64,000 nucleotides of DNA from Paracamarosporium sp. OC-R06-R3 (lineage: Eukaryota > Ascomycota > Dothideomycetes > Pleosporales > Didymosphaeriaceae), in contig JACVRA010000101.1 of assembly GCA_019828545.1 (NCBI GenBank), positions 240,658 to 304,657 on the forward strand, given 5' to 3'. Each line of letters opens with the position of its first letter. Position 1 is the first letter of the stretch. Positions 1 to 10,007 of this stretch are shown piece by piece. The notes below the pieces were generated by a model. It made no database searches. It saw nothing but the letters and a program-made list of their open reading frames with translations, and had not been told where the DNA came from. Made by a program: the position numbers and the translations under genes.

Positions 1-623
1 CGAAGTCTAGATTACCCCTAACGTTTTGACCGCCTGGAGGCTGGCTGTCTTTTTCTTCGATACCCATTTGAATATGATTTCATACCATCCGAAAAGAAAA
101 ACTGACAGACGATAGCAAAAGAAAAATGTTAACTTCGAAACATTGCTTGCGCAAGCGAAGTACTGCAATGTGGACTGCACCATTACCCGGTCGAAGCAGA
201 CATTCAGCTTCTCCTCGTTTTCAAGTATGTATTACTCAGAGAAAAAGCCTACAACATTGTTCAACCCTAGCCTTGGACCCTGCATATGGTCCAATCCATC
301 GTCGTTCTCTGCCCAAAAGCTCACCGGAATTGGCGCTGATCAAGGGTCGGCATTACCGCCATTGGCCAATCTGCCACACAACTTCCGGTCGCAAACATCA
401 GCTCCTGCAGCCACAGTTCGGACGTCACACTATACCTAGTGACTTTAACTCCGGTGGATACACCCATCAAATCGATAATTATGGCATACGGGCAGTTGTC
501 TATATAGTCGCTGACTGCATGAAATACTCAGCCGCATCGTGAAAAATCGCGCATTATTTATCGTATTTATCTTGCACGATTCTAACAGTTAGAGAAACAG
601 ACTTCAGTGTATGGCAGCTCAGC
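1..623. other. Intergenic, left edge
   Basis: No convincing gene is seen. Open frames of 98-138 codons exist here but overlap one another, show no domain, and have no signal peptide or splice-site pattern. The segment just before 624 serves as promoter and leader of the SesB-like gene. Confidence 0.5.
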
Positions 624-1896
624 ATGGCCAAAAACGAAAGCGTCGGTCTTCTCAAGCTTTGGGAACCTCAAAACCCCGCTGGTGCGGCTGTTGAGTGAGC
701 ATCCCATCGAATCTATATGCCATACCCTCACACCAGGCTAGCATTGTCTTCATCCATGGCCTTGGTAGCGATCGAAAAGATACCTGGACGTATACAGACC
801 CAAAACGCCCGACCATTTTCTGGCCGGAAGAACTCCTCCCAGAGAAATGCCCCACCGCCCGCATTCTCACCTTCGGATACAATGCAGAGTTCATACAATT
901 CTATTTCTCGAAGAAGCAGGTGTCCGATGGTACAAACATCAACGATCATTCGTCGTTGCTTCTTCAAAGCCTTGCTAATTTACGGTCCAAAACGCAAAGT
1001 GTATGTTTATTGCGGCTGCGTAGACTACTTCAAGCTGACTTGTGGTCACAGACCATGCGTCCTATTATCTTCGTTGCACACAGCTTAGGCGGGCTCGTCT
1101 GTGCGAATGCGCTATCGAGTTCTTCTGCTGCGGACGAAGCTACCAAGTTGATCGCTGAGCATACTTACGGTACGGTTTTCTTAGGCACACCCTTCGAGGG
1201 TTCCCCCAAAGCAAAGCCTGGTCAGACGATGCTACGTATGGCGGACTGGCTTAGTACCGATACGGATACGAGAGATATTGAAGAATTGAAGAAGAAGGCG
1301 GAGAAGCTTGGTGACATCAGGACCGCGTTCCTCAAGGTTCTGAAAGATAGAGATGCCGCTGGGAAACCGATCCACGTGACCTGTTACTTCGAAGCACGTC
1401 CAACTTACATACTTAAGGACACATGGATTTCTATTGGAGTCATCGTGGAAAAAGACTCCGCCACGCTCCCACCGTTCGACCCTGTACTTATTGAGGCAGA
1501 CCACGAAAGCATATGCAAATTTGGCGGAGAATGGGACAGTGGCTTCAAACACGTATCGGGGCTCCTTGCTCGTTTGATCGATGACCTTGGCAGGGGGAGT
1601 CGGCCTAACAAGCAGAAAGTAAGTCATGCCCCTGCCATGTGTGGCACATAGTGACTCTTGTAGCCGAGCATCTCTGTCGCAGGGAATGTGACACACGGTG
1701 ACAACTATGGCGGCCAACAATTCGGTCACCTCGTTGCCACCAAGAGAGACGGAAACCGTATCAACGGATCAAGCAGTCACGTAAGTCGCTTACAATTTCT
1801 ACTTCCGTGTGACTAGTATCCTAACTGCTGTAGACTTTCAATATTGGAGGTCCTAAGGCTCGAACAGGACAGAACGCGTACGGGGGCGATGATTAA
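624..1896 (+). CDS. SesB-like alpha/beta-hydrolase effector with C-terminal amyloid-motif-like tail
   Basis: Five exons are read: 624-694, 742-1000, 1052-1618, 1664-1780 and 1834-1896, giving 358 aa. The body is a lipase-fold (DUF676/PGAP1-like) domain of the kind used as the effector half of fungal NLR proteins and as stand-alone SesB. The joint of exons 1 and 2 restores the strand and oxyanion region DIVFIHGLGSDRKDTWT. The nucleophile elbow AHSLGG puts Ser at about 121, and ADHESICKF puts the catalytic His at about 261, a hallmark of this group. Exons 4 and 5 add a Gly/Asn-rich tail, about residues 304-358, with GNVTHGDNYGG and GQNAYGG-type repeats, resembling the amyloid signalling motifs (HET-s-related, PP or sigma) at the ends of such proteins. 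Intron 2 is 51 nt, in frame and stop-free, so the unspliced form also reads through. The GTG at 695 is the donor of intron 1, not a start. The domain call is firm; the amyloid class is inference. Confidence 0.8.
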
Positions 1897-2621
1897 AAGG
1901 AGTATTCACAGGCAAGCCTCAAGTGGTGGCTTCACTTAGCAGACCGAATCTAAAGGAGTTGTGTTCAATTCATATATGGATGATCGATCTTTTCTATGCG
2001 CGCTCCTTGGACTTATTTCTTGTGTGATCACAACTAAGATGGCGCTCTGCATTCGGTCATCGTGGAAGACCTTATATTAAAGTATTGTGAGTGCGTCACA
2101 CTCGGAAATTCTTTCTCGAACAGAGTGTGGGATGTAGGTAGCGAGTCCGTATAATTAAGTTAGTCCTCTATTCTGCGCGGCGATCCGTCTCTCTTCAAGT
2201 CAGAACACCTTCTATCTTCGGGTAATTGTGCATGGCTTTGATTGATTCCTGCAGTCATCCCATTGATATTTATTATAAGGTAGACACAGGGAGGGAGGTT
2301 GGATCCTATACGCACGGAGCCTTTGTCGACTTGATAGATTCTCGGGGAATGAGACTTGTCACCGATTAGACTTGCCATTCTGTCGATTTACGTAATTATT
2401 TCTGTCCTAGATAGATTTGTTTTGACTTAAGCTGTGTATCTACACCCTGGCAGATGGGAGGGCCCACCAAGGTTCTTAGCCACAGCTTACTATTAGTATA
2501 TGCATAAGGCAAGACGAGAAAACCTCTAACCGCATTGCAGGGCATTATTTTATTCTACCCAATTATATATTACTAAAGGCTTAACACTCAACAGATATTA
2601 GTCAAACTAACTATTTCATAA

Positions 2622-2651
2622 AGACTTAATAGACCAATTTTTATTAAGTCT
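2622..2651. repeat. AT-rich inverted repeat
   Basis: Arms agacttaata (2622-2631) and tattaagtct (2642-2651) are perfectly complementary with a 10-nt loop. The repeat lies in the most AT-rich part of the gene-free stretch and may be a remnant of a mobile element or a chance palindrome. Confidence 0.4.
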
Positions 2652-3329
2652 ACGTGACAGTCGTATCGTGCACGGCGTAACGGCGTATTCGTCTTGACGG
2701 ATACACCGTACGTTCTGTTCTCTTCGTATTGATATCTACGTTACTGTATCCGATCCTTGAGATTTGCGGTCTTGCGCCTATAACAAGATATTCGATAGCT
2801 TCCGCATGCTATATCTAAATGATGTTTCCCAACACGCGGCCACATGGCTTAAGCGTCAGGCGTTGCAGCAAACAAGCTTGGAAGTAAGGAGCTTAGCTGT
2901 ATCCCATTACAGCATGTATTTTTACAAACAGGTTTAAGTTCCAACCAGAAGAATCACGATCATCACCTGATATCGCGTAGGCATGCCTCGATTCTGTTAG
3001 ATCGATCGGTTCCAAAAACAGTGGGTACCCTTGCACTGGCCCATGCGACATGGTATCCACTGCTCCACCATATTCAATCCTTTCGGAGGAGGTCACCCCA
3101 GTTCCTTATGCAATGTCCGTATAGATGTATGCATTACATACAGAACTCAATCATTAATTTAAAGATCACATGGCAAGGTATTCAGGTCAGGTGGAGTCCC
3201 ACATAGAAAACGTGCACTGGTAGACAGCACTCCACAGGCTGACCTCTGGCGACCCGAGACGAGGGCGACCCTCTGTAGTTGGCTACCCCCGTGTAAGAAA
3301 GGACTGAGTGTTCCGTACCGCTGCACTGT

Positions 3330-3343
3330 CGGTAGATCCACCG
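3330..3343. promoter_or_regulatory. CGG-N8-CCG inverted triplets upstream of the SDR gene
   Basis: CGG at 3330-3332 and CCG at 3341-3343 form an inverted pair with an 8-bp spacer, about 135 bp before the SDR start. Zn2Cys6 dimers bind inverted CGG triplets with family-specific spacing. A single short match like this can occur by chance. Confidence 0.3.
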
Positions 3344-3475
3344 CAGTAGAAGGCCATAGCAGTACTCAAGCTCTTATATAGAACTCCCAAGCCACGACTT
3401 ACCTGCACATACCTTTGTTTCATCGCTTTTCTCGCTCAAACCTTATACCCCATCTTTTCTACTAACACTCACACA

Positions 3476-4471
3476 ATGACCGTCAACGGAACCACCAACG
3501 GCAATGGCGCCACTCGGCAGTCCATCCGCGCCCCTAACCCACCTCTCAAAGACAGTGTCTTCGATATGTTCCGTCTAGATGGCAAGACGGCTATAATAAC
3601 AGGGGGCTCGGGTGGAATCGGGTATGAAGTTGCACGCGCACTGGCCGAAGCAGGAGCAAACGTGAGTCCACTCTTTCCCAACCCATGCGTCATCCAGCGC
3701 CTGCCCATTATCTGTGATGTCGTTTGTATCTCACAAGTGCAACCCTAGATCGCTATATGGTACGCCTCATCTAAGAAAGCGAGCGCACTCGCCCAGACAA
3801 TCGCCTCAGACTTCAACGTCAAGACCAAAGCATACCAAGTCGCCGTGGAGGACTATGCCGCAGTAGAAAAGGCAGTCGCAGATGTGGTCCAGGACTTCGG
3901 CCGATTGGATATCATGATAGCGAATGCAGGGATCCCCACAAAAGCAGGTGGTCTCGACGACAAGGTCGAGGACTGGAACAAAGTCCGGGCTATTGACTTC
4001 GACGGCGCATACTACTGTGCACGCGCAGCTGGTTTGGTATTCAGGAAGCAGGGCTGTAAGTTTCTTTCGATGCGATGTCGCAGTTGTGGGTCTTGATGCT
4101 AACGAAAGAATCATATAGTCGGAAACTGTATTTTCACAGCTTCTATGTCTGGCCATGCCGCCAACGTTCCGCAAGAACAAACTTGCTACAACGCCTGCAA
4201 AGCCGGCGTGATCCATCTCACGAAGTCACTAGCTGTGGAGTGGGCTAAGTGGGGAGGACGCGTAAATTGTGTGAGCCCTGGGTATATCGATACTGCTATC
4301 TCAGGAGACTGTCCGTTCGAAATGAAGGAAGAGTGGTTTAGTTTGACGCCGTTGAAGCGCGATGCTGACCCGAGAGAATTGAAGGCCGCGTACTTGTACC
4401 TGGCAAGTGATGCCAGTACGTACACTACTGGAGCGGATCTTGTAGTTGATGGAGGATACACTTGCAGATAG
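3476..4471 (+). CDS. Short-chain dehydrogenase/reductase, sorbose/L-xylulose reductase-like
   Basis: Three exons (3476-3661, 3749-4055, 4119-4471) encode 281 aa, a normal classical SDR length. The Rossmann motif TGGSGGIG is near residue 42, NAG marks the central strand, and YNACKAG gives the catalytic Tyr-x3-Lys. The N-terminal layout (a flexible Asn/Gly-rich start, then a [19 protein letters not shown] strand) and the following IAIWYASS segment match the NADP(H)-dependent sorbose reductase/D-arabinitol dehydrogenase group (Sou1-like). The likely reaction is reversible reduction of a ketose or polyol-derived ketone in the cytosol. The next gene downstream is a sugar-porter transporter on the same strand, and a Gal4-like regulator follows, which supports a role in sugar or polyol use. 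The exact substrate cannot be read from sequence. Confidence 0.87.
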
Positions 4472-5223
4472 ATACCATATCGTGGATAGATACAAGTTTT
4501 GATGAAACGACATGCTCTGGCGTTGGGAGTGCGTATGTTAGAACAGGTTTATATGTCGTTATATAACCATATCAAGTTCGACGAAGGGTTAATCCCGTCT
4601 TCCTATTCATGAGTACATTTGTGGCTAAATGAGACCAGATCCTTACATCTGCACATCGAATTATTAAGGTTGGAGGATTCCGGAAACGGTCCCCTAGTAT
4701 CCGAATTAAGGCATCTTCACAATGGCCAGACCACGTTCGTTCGTGATCTGATCCAATACACAATAATTCGTGGTATCATGTGTCCAAGTAAAGTGCTCTA
4801 GTACATCTGCTACAACCTGAAGCGCGGAACAACTGCATGGTGACGTCGTTGTCTTCATGAGCCGCGCACGAGTACCGACTAGTCTATTAAGTGGTGGTTC
4901 GGGCCGATCAAAGTAGGGGTGACAGTCGCCCGCTTAGCGCGAAAGCGGCCGACAGCGCACCTCGATTCCCAGAAAATTGGCGCAGAACCTGGGGAGGCCC
5001 GCACACGCGCATGCGAATCGCAAGTTCTGGGGTCCCCGCGCGTCGAACGACATGTGGAGTTACTCGGAACGCGCGTGATTAGCGCGATGGCGAGTAATGT
5101 AAGCGTTCCTGTGATGAAGTATTAAAAGCAGTCGTCCGTCAACCCTTGAGAGGAGGCAGCCGAGTTTCTTCAGCGACCTATTTATCCTTTTTAAAGTTTC
5201 CTTTCATCGTAGTAGTGGGCAAT
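4472..5223. other. Intergenic: SDR terminator side and MFS promoter
   Basis: No gene is seen. The right half, about 4880-5220, is more GC-rich and carries the CreA-like motifs listed separately plus several GCGC/TTAGCGCG-type words. It is the promoter and leader of the transporter gene. Confidence 0.5.
4989..5039. promoter_or_regulatory. Cluster of three CreA/Cre1-like motifs
   Basis: The CreA consensus is SYGGRG. CTGGGG occurs at 4989-4994 and 5027-5032, and GCGGGG on the minus strand at 5034-5039, the last two almost touching in opposite orientation. They lie about 185-235 bp before the start of a sugar-porter transporter, a usual place for carbon catabolite repression sites. Function is inferred. 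Confidence 0.45.
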
Positions 5224-6905
5224 ATGAAGGACGAGCAGATCGTCGGTCGTGCACTTGCGGAGGTACTGCCGCAGACAAACAGATACTGGTTCCAAACACC
5301 ACATCTGTTGAGGTTGAATTTGATTCTGCTCATTCCGCTCTTATCTTCTTCGGTAGCAGGCTATGACGGTAGGTCTTTTTGTTGAACACAGCAAAAGACA
5401 TAGCTGATCGGATACAGGCTCTTTGATGAACGGACTCCAGTCCCTAAAGCAATGGCAGAACTATTTCGGCAATCCCGCAGGAGCTTTGCTTGGACTTATC
5501 AACGCCGCCCAATCAATCGGATCGGTCGTCGTTCTTCCCTTCGTCGGAATATTGTCAGATCGATATGGCAGACGAGTCGTGCTTCTGAGCGGTCTTGTCG
5601 GAGTCATCGTAGCCACCATCATCCAAGCAACATCAACCACGTTAGCACAATTCGTCGTGTCACGTTTTATAGTCGGCGCAGCAGGCATGTTCGTCGTACA
5701 ACCGTCGCCGATGCTGATTGCTGAGCTCGCATATCCCACGCACCGCGGCAAGTACACGTCTGCTTTCTGGACAATGTATTACCTTGGGGCGATTCTCGCC
5801 GCGTGGACGACATTTGGCACAGAGACGCGACCTGATAACTGGAGCTGGAGGATCCCTACGATCCTCCAAGCCGGATATCCCCTACTACAACTGGCCTTCT
5901 TCTGGGCCCTACCGGAATCTCCTAGGTAAGCTGCGAAGACTTTTATAATCTGAATTTGCTAATATGTCTTAGGTGGCTCGTAGCTCAGGAACGTACAGAG
6001 GAAGCCCACGCTATTCTGACAAAGTACCACGCAGGCGGGGATGAGGACAGTCCACTTGTAAACCGCGAGATCAGCGAGATCGTTCAGGCGATCCGAAACG
6101 AAAGGGCTGCATCGACTGTCAATTGGGGCACATTGGTCGCAACCCCCGGAAACCGCAAGCGACTGTTCATCGCGGTGTGCCTGGGTGCTTTCGCTCAATG
6201 GAACGGTATCGGTAAGTTTTGACGATTGATGGCCATCTGGAACGCTGCCTGACATGCTTTATAGGTGTTGTTAGCTACTACCTCACCCTCGTTCTTGACT
6301 CCATCGGCATCACCGATTCTTTCGACCAAACGCTTATCAACGGGCTTCTTCAAATCTTCAACTTCGGTGCAGCCCTTGGTGCAGCCTTCCTCGTCGATCG
6401 CCTCGGTCGTCGAACACTGTTCATCTGGAGCGGTATCGGCATGTTGATCTCATACATCATCTGGACAGCGTGTTCAGCCGTCAATAATGAAGACAACAAT
6501 AAAGCGGCCGGCTATGTCGTCGTCGTGTGTCTCTTCGCCTTCTATTTCCACTACGATATCGCCTACACGCCGCTCCTCATGTCGTACCCTACAGAGATCT
6601 TTCCATATACACTCCGCTCCAAGGGAATCACTTGCGAGCTGCTTTCGATTTATTGCTCACTGGTGATTGCTGCTTTCGTCAACCCAATTGGTATGGACAA
6701 TCTTGGTTGGAAGTATTATATCGTTTTCTGCTGCTTCCTCGCCGTTTTCTTGGCCGTCACATTCATCTCCTTCCCCGAAACAAAAGGTCGTAGCTTGGAA
6801 GAAATCGCCGAGATCTTTGATGGACCGAGTGCTGTAATTGATGTACAGGAGACGGAAAAGGAACAAGTCTTCGCAGACAAGGAGCATAAAGAGATGGTGG
6901 CATAA
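5224..6905 (+). CDS. MFS sugar-porter transporter (lactose permease/hexose transporter-like)
   Basis: Four exons (5224-5368, 5418-5925, 5973-6211, 6265-6905) encode 510 aa with the usual 12 membrane helices. Sugar-porter signatures are present in order: VAGYDGSLMNGL in helix 1, DRYGRR after helix 2, PESPRW at the end of helix 6, DRLGRR after helix 8, and PETKGRSLEE after helix 12. Every splice joint falls inside a conserved block and keeps the frame. The family moves mono- or disaccharides across the plasma membrane by proton symport; helix 1 and the long central loop resemble fungal lactose-permease-like members. CreA-like motifs upstream and neighbouring SDR and Gal4-like regulator genes suggest inducible, glucose-repressed uptake. 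The substrate is unknown. Confidence 0.92.
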
Positions 6906-7412
6906 GATAGTGCTCTTGATTGCAGGAGCAGTATAAACGCTGGTTTGTGATTAAATAGTGTTTCTTGTAAATATTATTAAAGTCGAATTAAACAACACTG
7001 TACCAACATGAGTGTTGCTGTCATTACTGTTGAAGTTGGGTCGTGCAAAACCAAGTTTGCAGTCTAAGTTCCATCCATCATCGTATCGCATATCCTTGGA
7101 TAACACAGGATAGTAAGATCCCTGGCATAGCATGGAAGCTTCCCTCCACGCATTGATCGAGCTAGGCGGTTCGACAGCTATTGCCACTTTGCAAAGAGTG
7201 TTCTTCGAGCTAACGAAGCAGGCTTGTGCCTTACTATTGGGGGTATGCCTCGAGTCCATTGGATCGGTCGAACTGACACTCAAATATGAAACCGTCGCGA
7301 ACAATCTCCCAACAAAGATCATAAGATTAGCTGGCTCATAGACTCACATAGTGACATCCATGCCGCACAGGACATACTGTTAGACTACGACACAACCGAG
7401 GAAATTGAGCTT
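6906..7412. other. Convergent intergenic gap
   Basis: About 500 bp lie between the 3' ends of the transporter and the regulator genes. No gene is supported; the small open frames here have no recognisable features. Confidence 0.5.
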
Positions 7413-9584
7413 TCAGTCCCACGGAAACTGAGCCGCACCAGTATCCCCAGGATGACTCATCGGCGGCTGCGGCATGTCGCTCATACCAGTGAAGAAGTTG
7501 TTCCAAAGCCCATCCTGCATCAGCACGTCCACGTCAGCGGGGTTTGCGTTCGGCCACATCATAGCATAGACGCTATTAATTTGTGTTTGTGGAGATTCTT
7601 GTGTGGACTCTAACGGAGGGTAATTCGCGATGGTAGTACTGTCAGGAGTGGATCCGGCAGCCTGGTCGTGAATTTGGGGTTGTAGGAATGGTCCGCAAAG
7701 GCGTTGAATGACATTGTAGCATTCCTGCGCGCTAGTGTTCAGAGCTGAAATGAGCTGCATGGTATGTAGTGTCTGGCTGACTTGGTTGCGCCAACTAGCG
7801 GACGAGGGCGCATTCGGTTCGTTACGAAGACAAACGCAAGGAATGAGCGAAGCCTGGAAAAGAAAATATAACGCATACCACGCAGACAACCTCGTTGGTG
7901 GTGTAGAGGCCCAGAATTCGCTGATGGTGGTTATGCTTGACTCGGCGTCTCTAAGGCAGCGATTATATGCCTCTTGTACAGCGGGAGGGACAACGTTGCC
8001 GGTGTTGTTGTCCGGCGCCCTCGCTTGAAGCACACGGCGCATAACGTACGGTCTGTACATTATAATTCTGAAATTATACAGACGCCACCACATGATTGCA
8101 TGCCCAGTAGCAAACTTGGGCGGCATCGGTGAGCTCTGACGGTACCACGATGGTACGGAAGATACCCATTTTCCTATCAACGTATCATCCAGTCGGATGA
8201 GCTCGGTGGCAGATGGAAACGGCATGGATATAACGCGAGTGTAGATGTCGTTAGTCAACATATGGAACCTGGACTGCATAATGACAGCGCTAAATGTCGT
8301 AACATGTTCCGCTTCTGAGGGAAGAGAACGAGACAAGTTGGTTAGCGCTCTGTCGTTCACATTGAGCGGCAGCGACACCTCGACGTTGCGATTCGGCCAC
8401 GCTAGAGGCCGGCCAAAGGTGATGGCTGCGCCAATGTTAAAGACGAAGATACACCACCACACGCGACGACGGATCTCCATATTCAGAGGCGAAATATCCC
8501 AGTCATGGAATTCTTTGTGCAAACCAAGTCCCATGGCCATGTGGAGTGCAAGGCCGAGATAGTTGTAGCCACTGTTGGGTTTGTTGCGCTTCTGGAGATA
8601 ATTAGACATGAGCGTTAGTGTCTGTACAAGAGTAATGTTGCCCATCTCCAAGCTCTCGATAGACATGTTGGATTTGGCAGCCATGAACAAACGTCGATCG
8701 GTGTCAGTAGGAGTTGTGGCGGCAGTAAAATGGCCGATGGCTGCTATCATAAATGCCAAGGCATGCCAACTTCGTCCCGAAGGACGAGGTATGACCTGGG
8801 AGTACTGGGCTCTGAAGGTGTGCTCTTCAACGAGCGGGTAGGAATTGTGATACAGGCCAAAATAGGCGTTAATCGCAGCGTCCAAATCCACAGACCCCAT
8901 ATCAAGCACATCCCACAACGGTGTGTCCAGCCAGTGTTCCGAAGGGGTTGCTGCAGTGGCCGCAGGAGGCGGTTGGTGAACGGACTTTTTGTATGAGGCA
9001 TGCGCATCGGGAAGAAGCAACCGCAACATAGCTGCCCCGGAGGCTACACCTAGATAGCCTGCTTCGTGGTCATCCACCGTCAACGAAGCCATGCCATCGG
9101 CGGCACCTTCGTCTTCGCCCTGTGATGCGTGTGTGGCTGCACTTGTCTCCTGTAGTCCGTTGTCCAGTGTCTGCTCAGACCAGCTATAATCGGCCAGGCC
9201 GGACGGCGGGCCTTCGAAGGCTAAGGGCGCTTCATCGTTCGGCGTCGTGTCGTCTCCGCCCGCATCTTGTCCTGCTACGATCGCGGTCTCATCGTCTGCT
9301 CTTCTTTCACCATCGAGCTGCTGCAACTGGCGTAGGCTTGCTTCAGCGCGGTGTGCGCGTGCTTCGGCGCGAGCGGCTTGGACTTGGGCGCGTCGTAGCT
9401 GTTCCTCGACCTGGGTAAGGTATTTGCGCGTCAGAGGCGTTCTACTATGTCGTTCGTAGAGACAATGGCGTCGGTTCTTCTTGCATGGTCCGCATTCAGG
9501 CAGTGTTTTATCGCAGCGTGCTTTGCGTCGTCGGCACTCGTTGCAAGCTTGGTCGCGGTCGGCGTCACGGATGTCGCTGTCCAT
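7413..9584 (-). CDS. Zn2Cys6 transcription factor, Gal4/Clr-2-like
   Basis: A single 723-aa open frame. The N-terminal binuclear cluster has Cys 14, 17, 24, 31, 34 and 41 (CX2CX6CX6CX2CX6C). It is followed directly by SRTPLTRKYLTQVEEQLRRA, a linker and coiled coil strongly like that of yeast Gal4/Lac9 and filamentous Clr-2/ClrB. A helical stretch continues to about residue 90. The central fungal-specific transcription factor domain spans roughly 225-480 and includes the RRRVWWCIFVFN block. The tail contains Pro/Gln-rich segments that may activate transcription. It probably binds inverted CGG triplets as a dimer in the nucleus. Its position beside a sugar transporter and a ketose reductase-like SDR suggests pathway-specific control of those genes. 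The start is the ATG at 9584, in good context just before the cysteine cluster. Confidence 0.9.
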   Translation of the reverse strand: MDSDIRDADRDQACNECRRRKARCDKTLPECGPCKKNRRHCLYERHSRTPLTRKYLTQVEEQLRRAQVQAARAEARAHRAEASLRQLQQLDGERRADDETAIVAGQDAGGDDTTPNDEAPLAFEGPPSGLADYSWSEQTLDNGLQETSAATHASQGEDEGAADGMASLTVDDHEAGYLGVASGAAMLRLLLPDAHASYKKSVHQPPPAATAATPSEHWLDTPLWDVLDMGSVDLDAAINAYFGLYHNSYPLVEEHTFRAQYSQVIPRPSGRSWHALAFMIAAIGHFTAATTPTDTDRRLFMAAKSNMSIESLEMGNITLVQTLTLMSNYLQKRNKPNSGYNYLGLALHMAMGLGLHKEFHDWDISPLNMEIRRRVWWCIFVFNIGAAITFGRPLAWPNRNVEVSLPLNVNDRALTNLSRSLPSEAEHVTTFSAVIMQSRFHMLTNDIYTRVISMPFPSATELIRLDDTLIGKWVSSVPSWYRQSSPMPPKFATGHAIMWWRLYNFRIIMYRPYVMRRVLQARAPDNNTGNVVPPAVQEAYNRCLRDAESSITTISEFWASTPPTRLSAWYALYFLFQASLIPCVCLRNEPNAPSSASWRNQVSQTLHTMQLISALNTSAQECYNVIQRLCGPFLQPQIHDQAAGSTPDSTTIANYPPLESTQESPQTQINSVYAMMWPNANPADVDVLMQDGLWNNFFTGMSDMPQPPMSHPGDTGAAQFPWD

Positions 9585-10007
9585 GTGCGGGAAGGCTCAA
9601 CGCATGTCGTCGAGAGTATGCCATTAGTGCAGTGGGATGACCGCTCAGAAGTTCTGGAGTCGTCGCGGGGTCTAGCTAACCTTCTGCAGAAGGGCCGAAT
9701 CCAAAATTGGATCCATTTAGCCCAGGATTCTTCAGCATATGCACCACTGGAAGGTCTTGCGCTTGATTTCCTATAATAAAATGATAGAAACACATTGGAC
9801 GTTTTCGAATTATTCACATATTCTTTGACTAGCCAGGACTGCTCGTGACCGAGGCTGTGTTGGTTTCAAGTTGAGCCGAGGTGCGGAGCAAGGTTGTTCC
9901 ATCTGAATTCTGCATCTCTGAGGTAAGAAACCCGTCTATCCTATTTGACCTACATTATACCTTGTCGCCTGTCTAATCGTGCCAACTCCAGCACCCCAAT
10001 GCGTCCA
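9585..10007. other. Regulator promoter / hydrolase 3' region
   Basis: Intergenic DNA of about 420 bp. It holds the promoter of the Zn2Cys6 gene (minus strand) and the 3' side of the next hydrolase gene. No further gene is seen. Confidence 0.5.

Larger units (their letters stand above)
1897..3475. other. AT-rich gene-free stretch
   Basis: There is no supported gene in 1.6 kb. The part around 2400-2830 is strongly AT-rich and broken by stops in all frames, which could be decayed transposon or gene sequence, but no family is recognisable. A pyrimidine-rich leader appears at about 3400-3475, directly before the SDR start. Confidence 0.5.

Noticed and set aside
126..542. Open frame of 138 codons at the left edge
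   Set aside because: No domain, overlaps another frame, composition random; probably promoter of the SesB-like gene.
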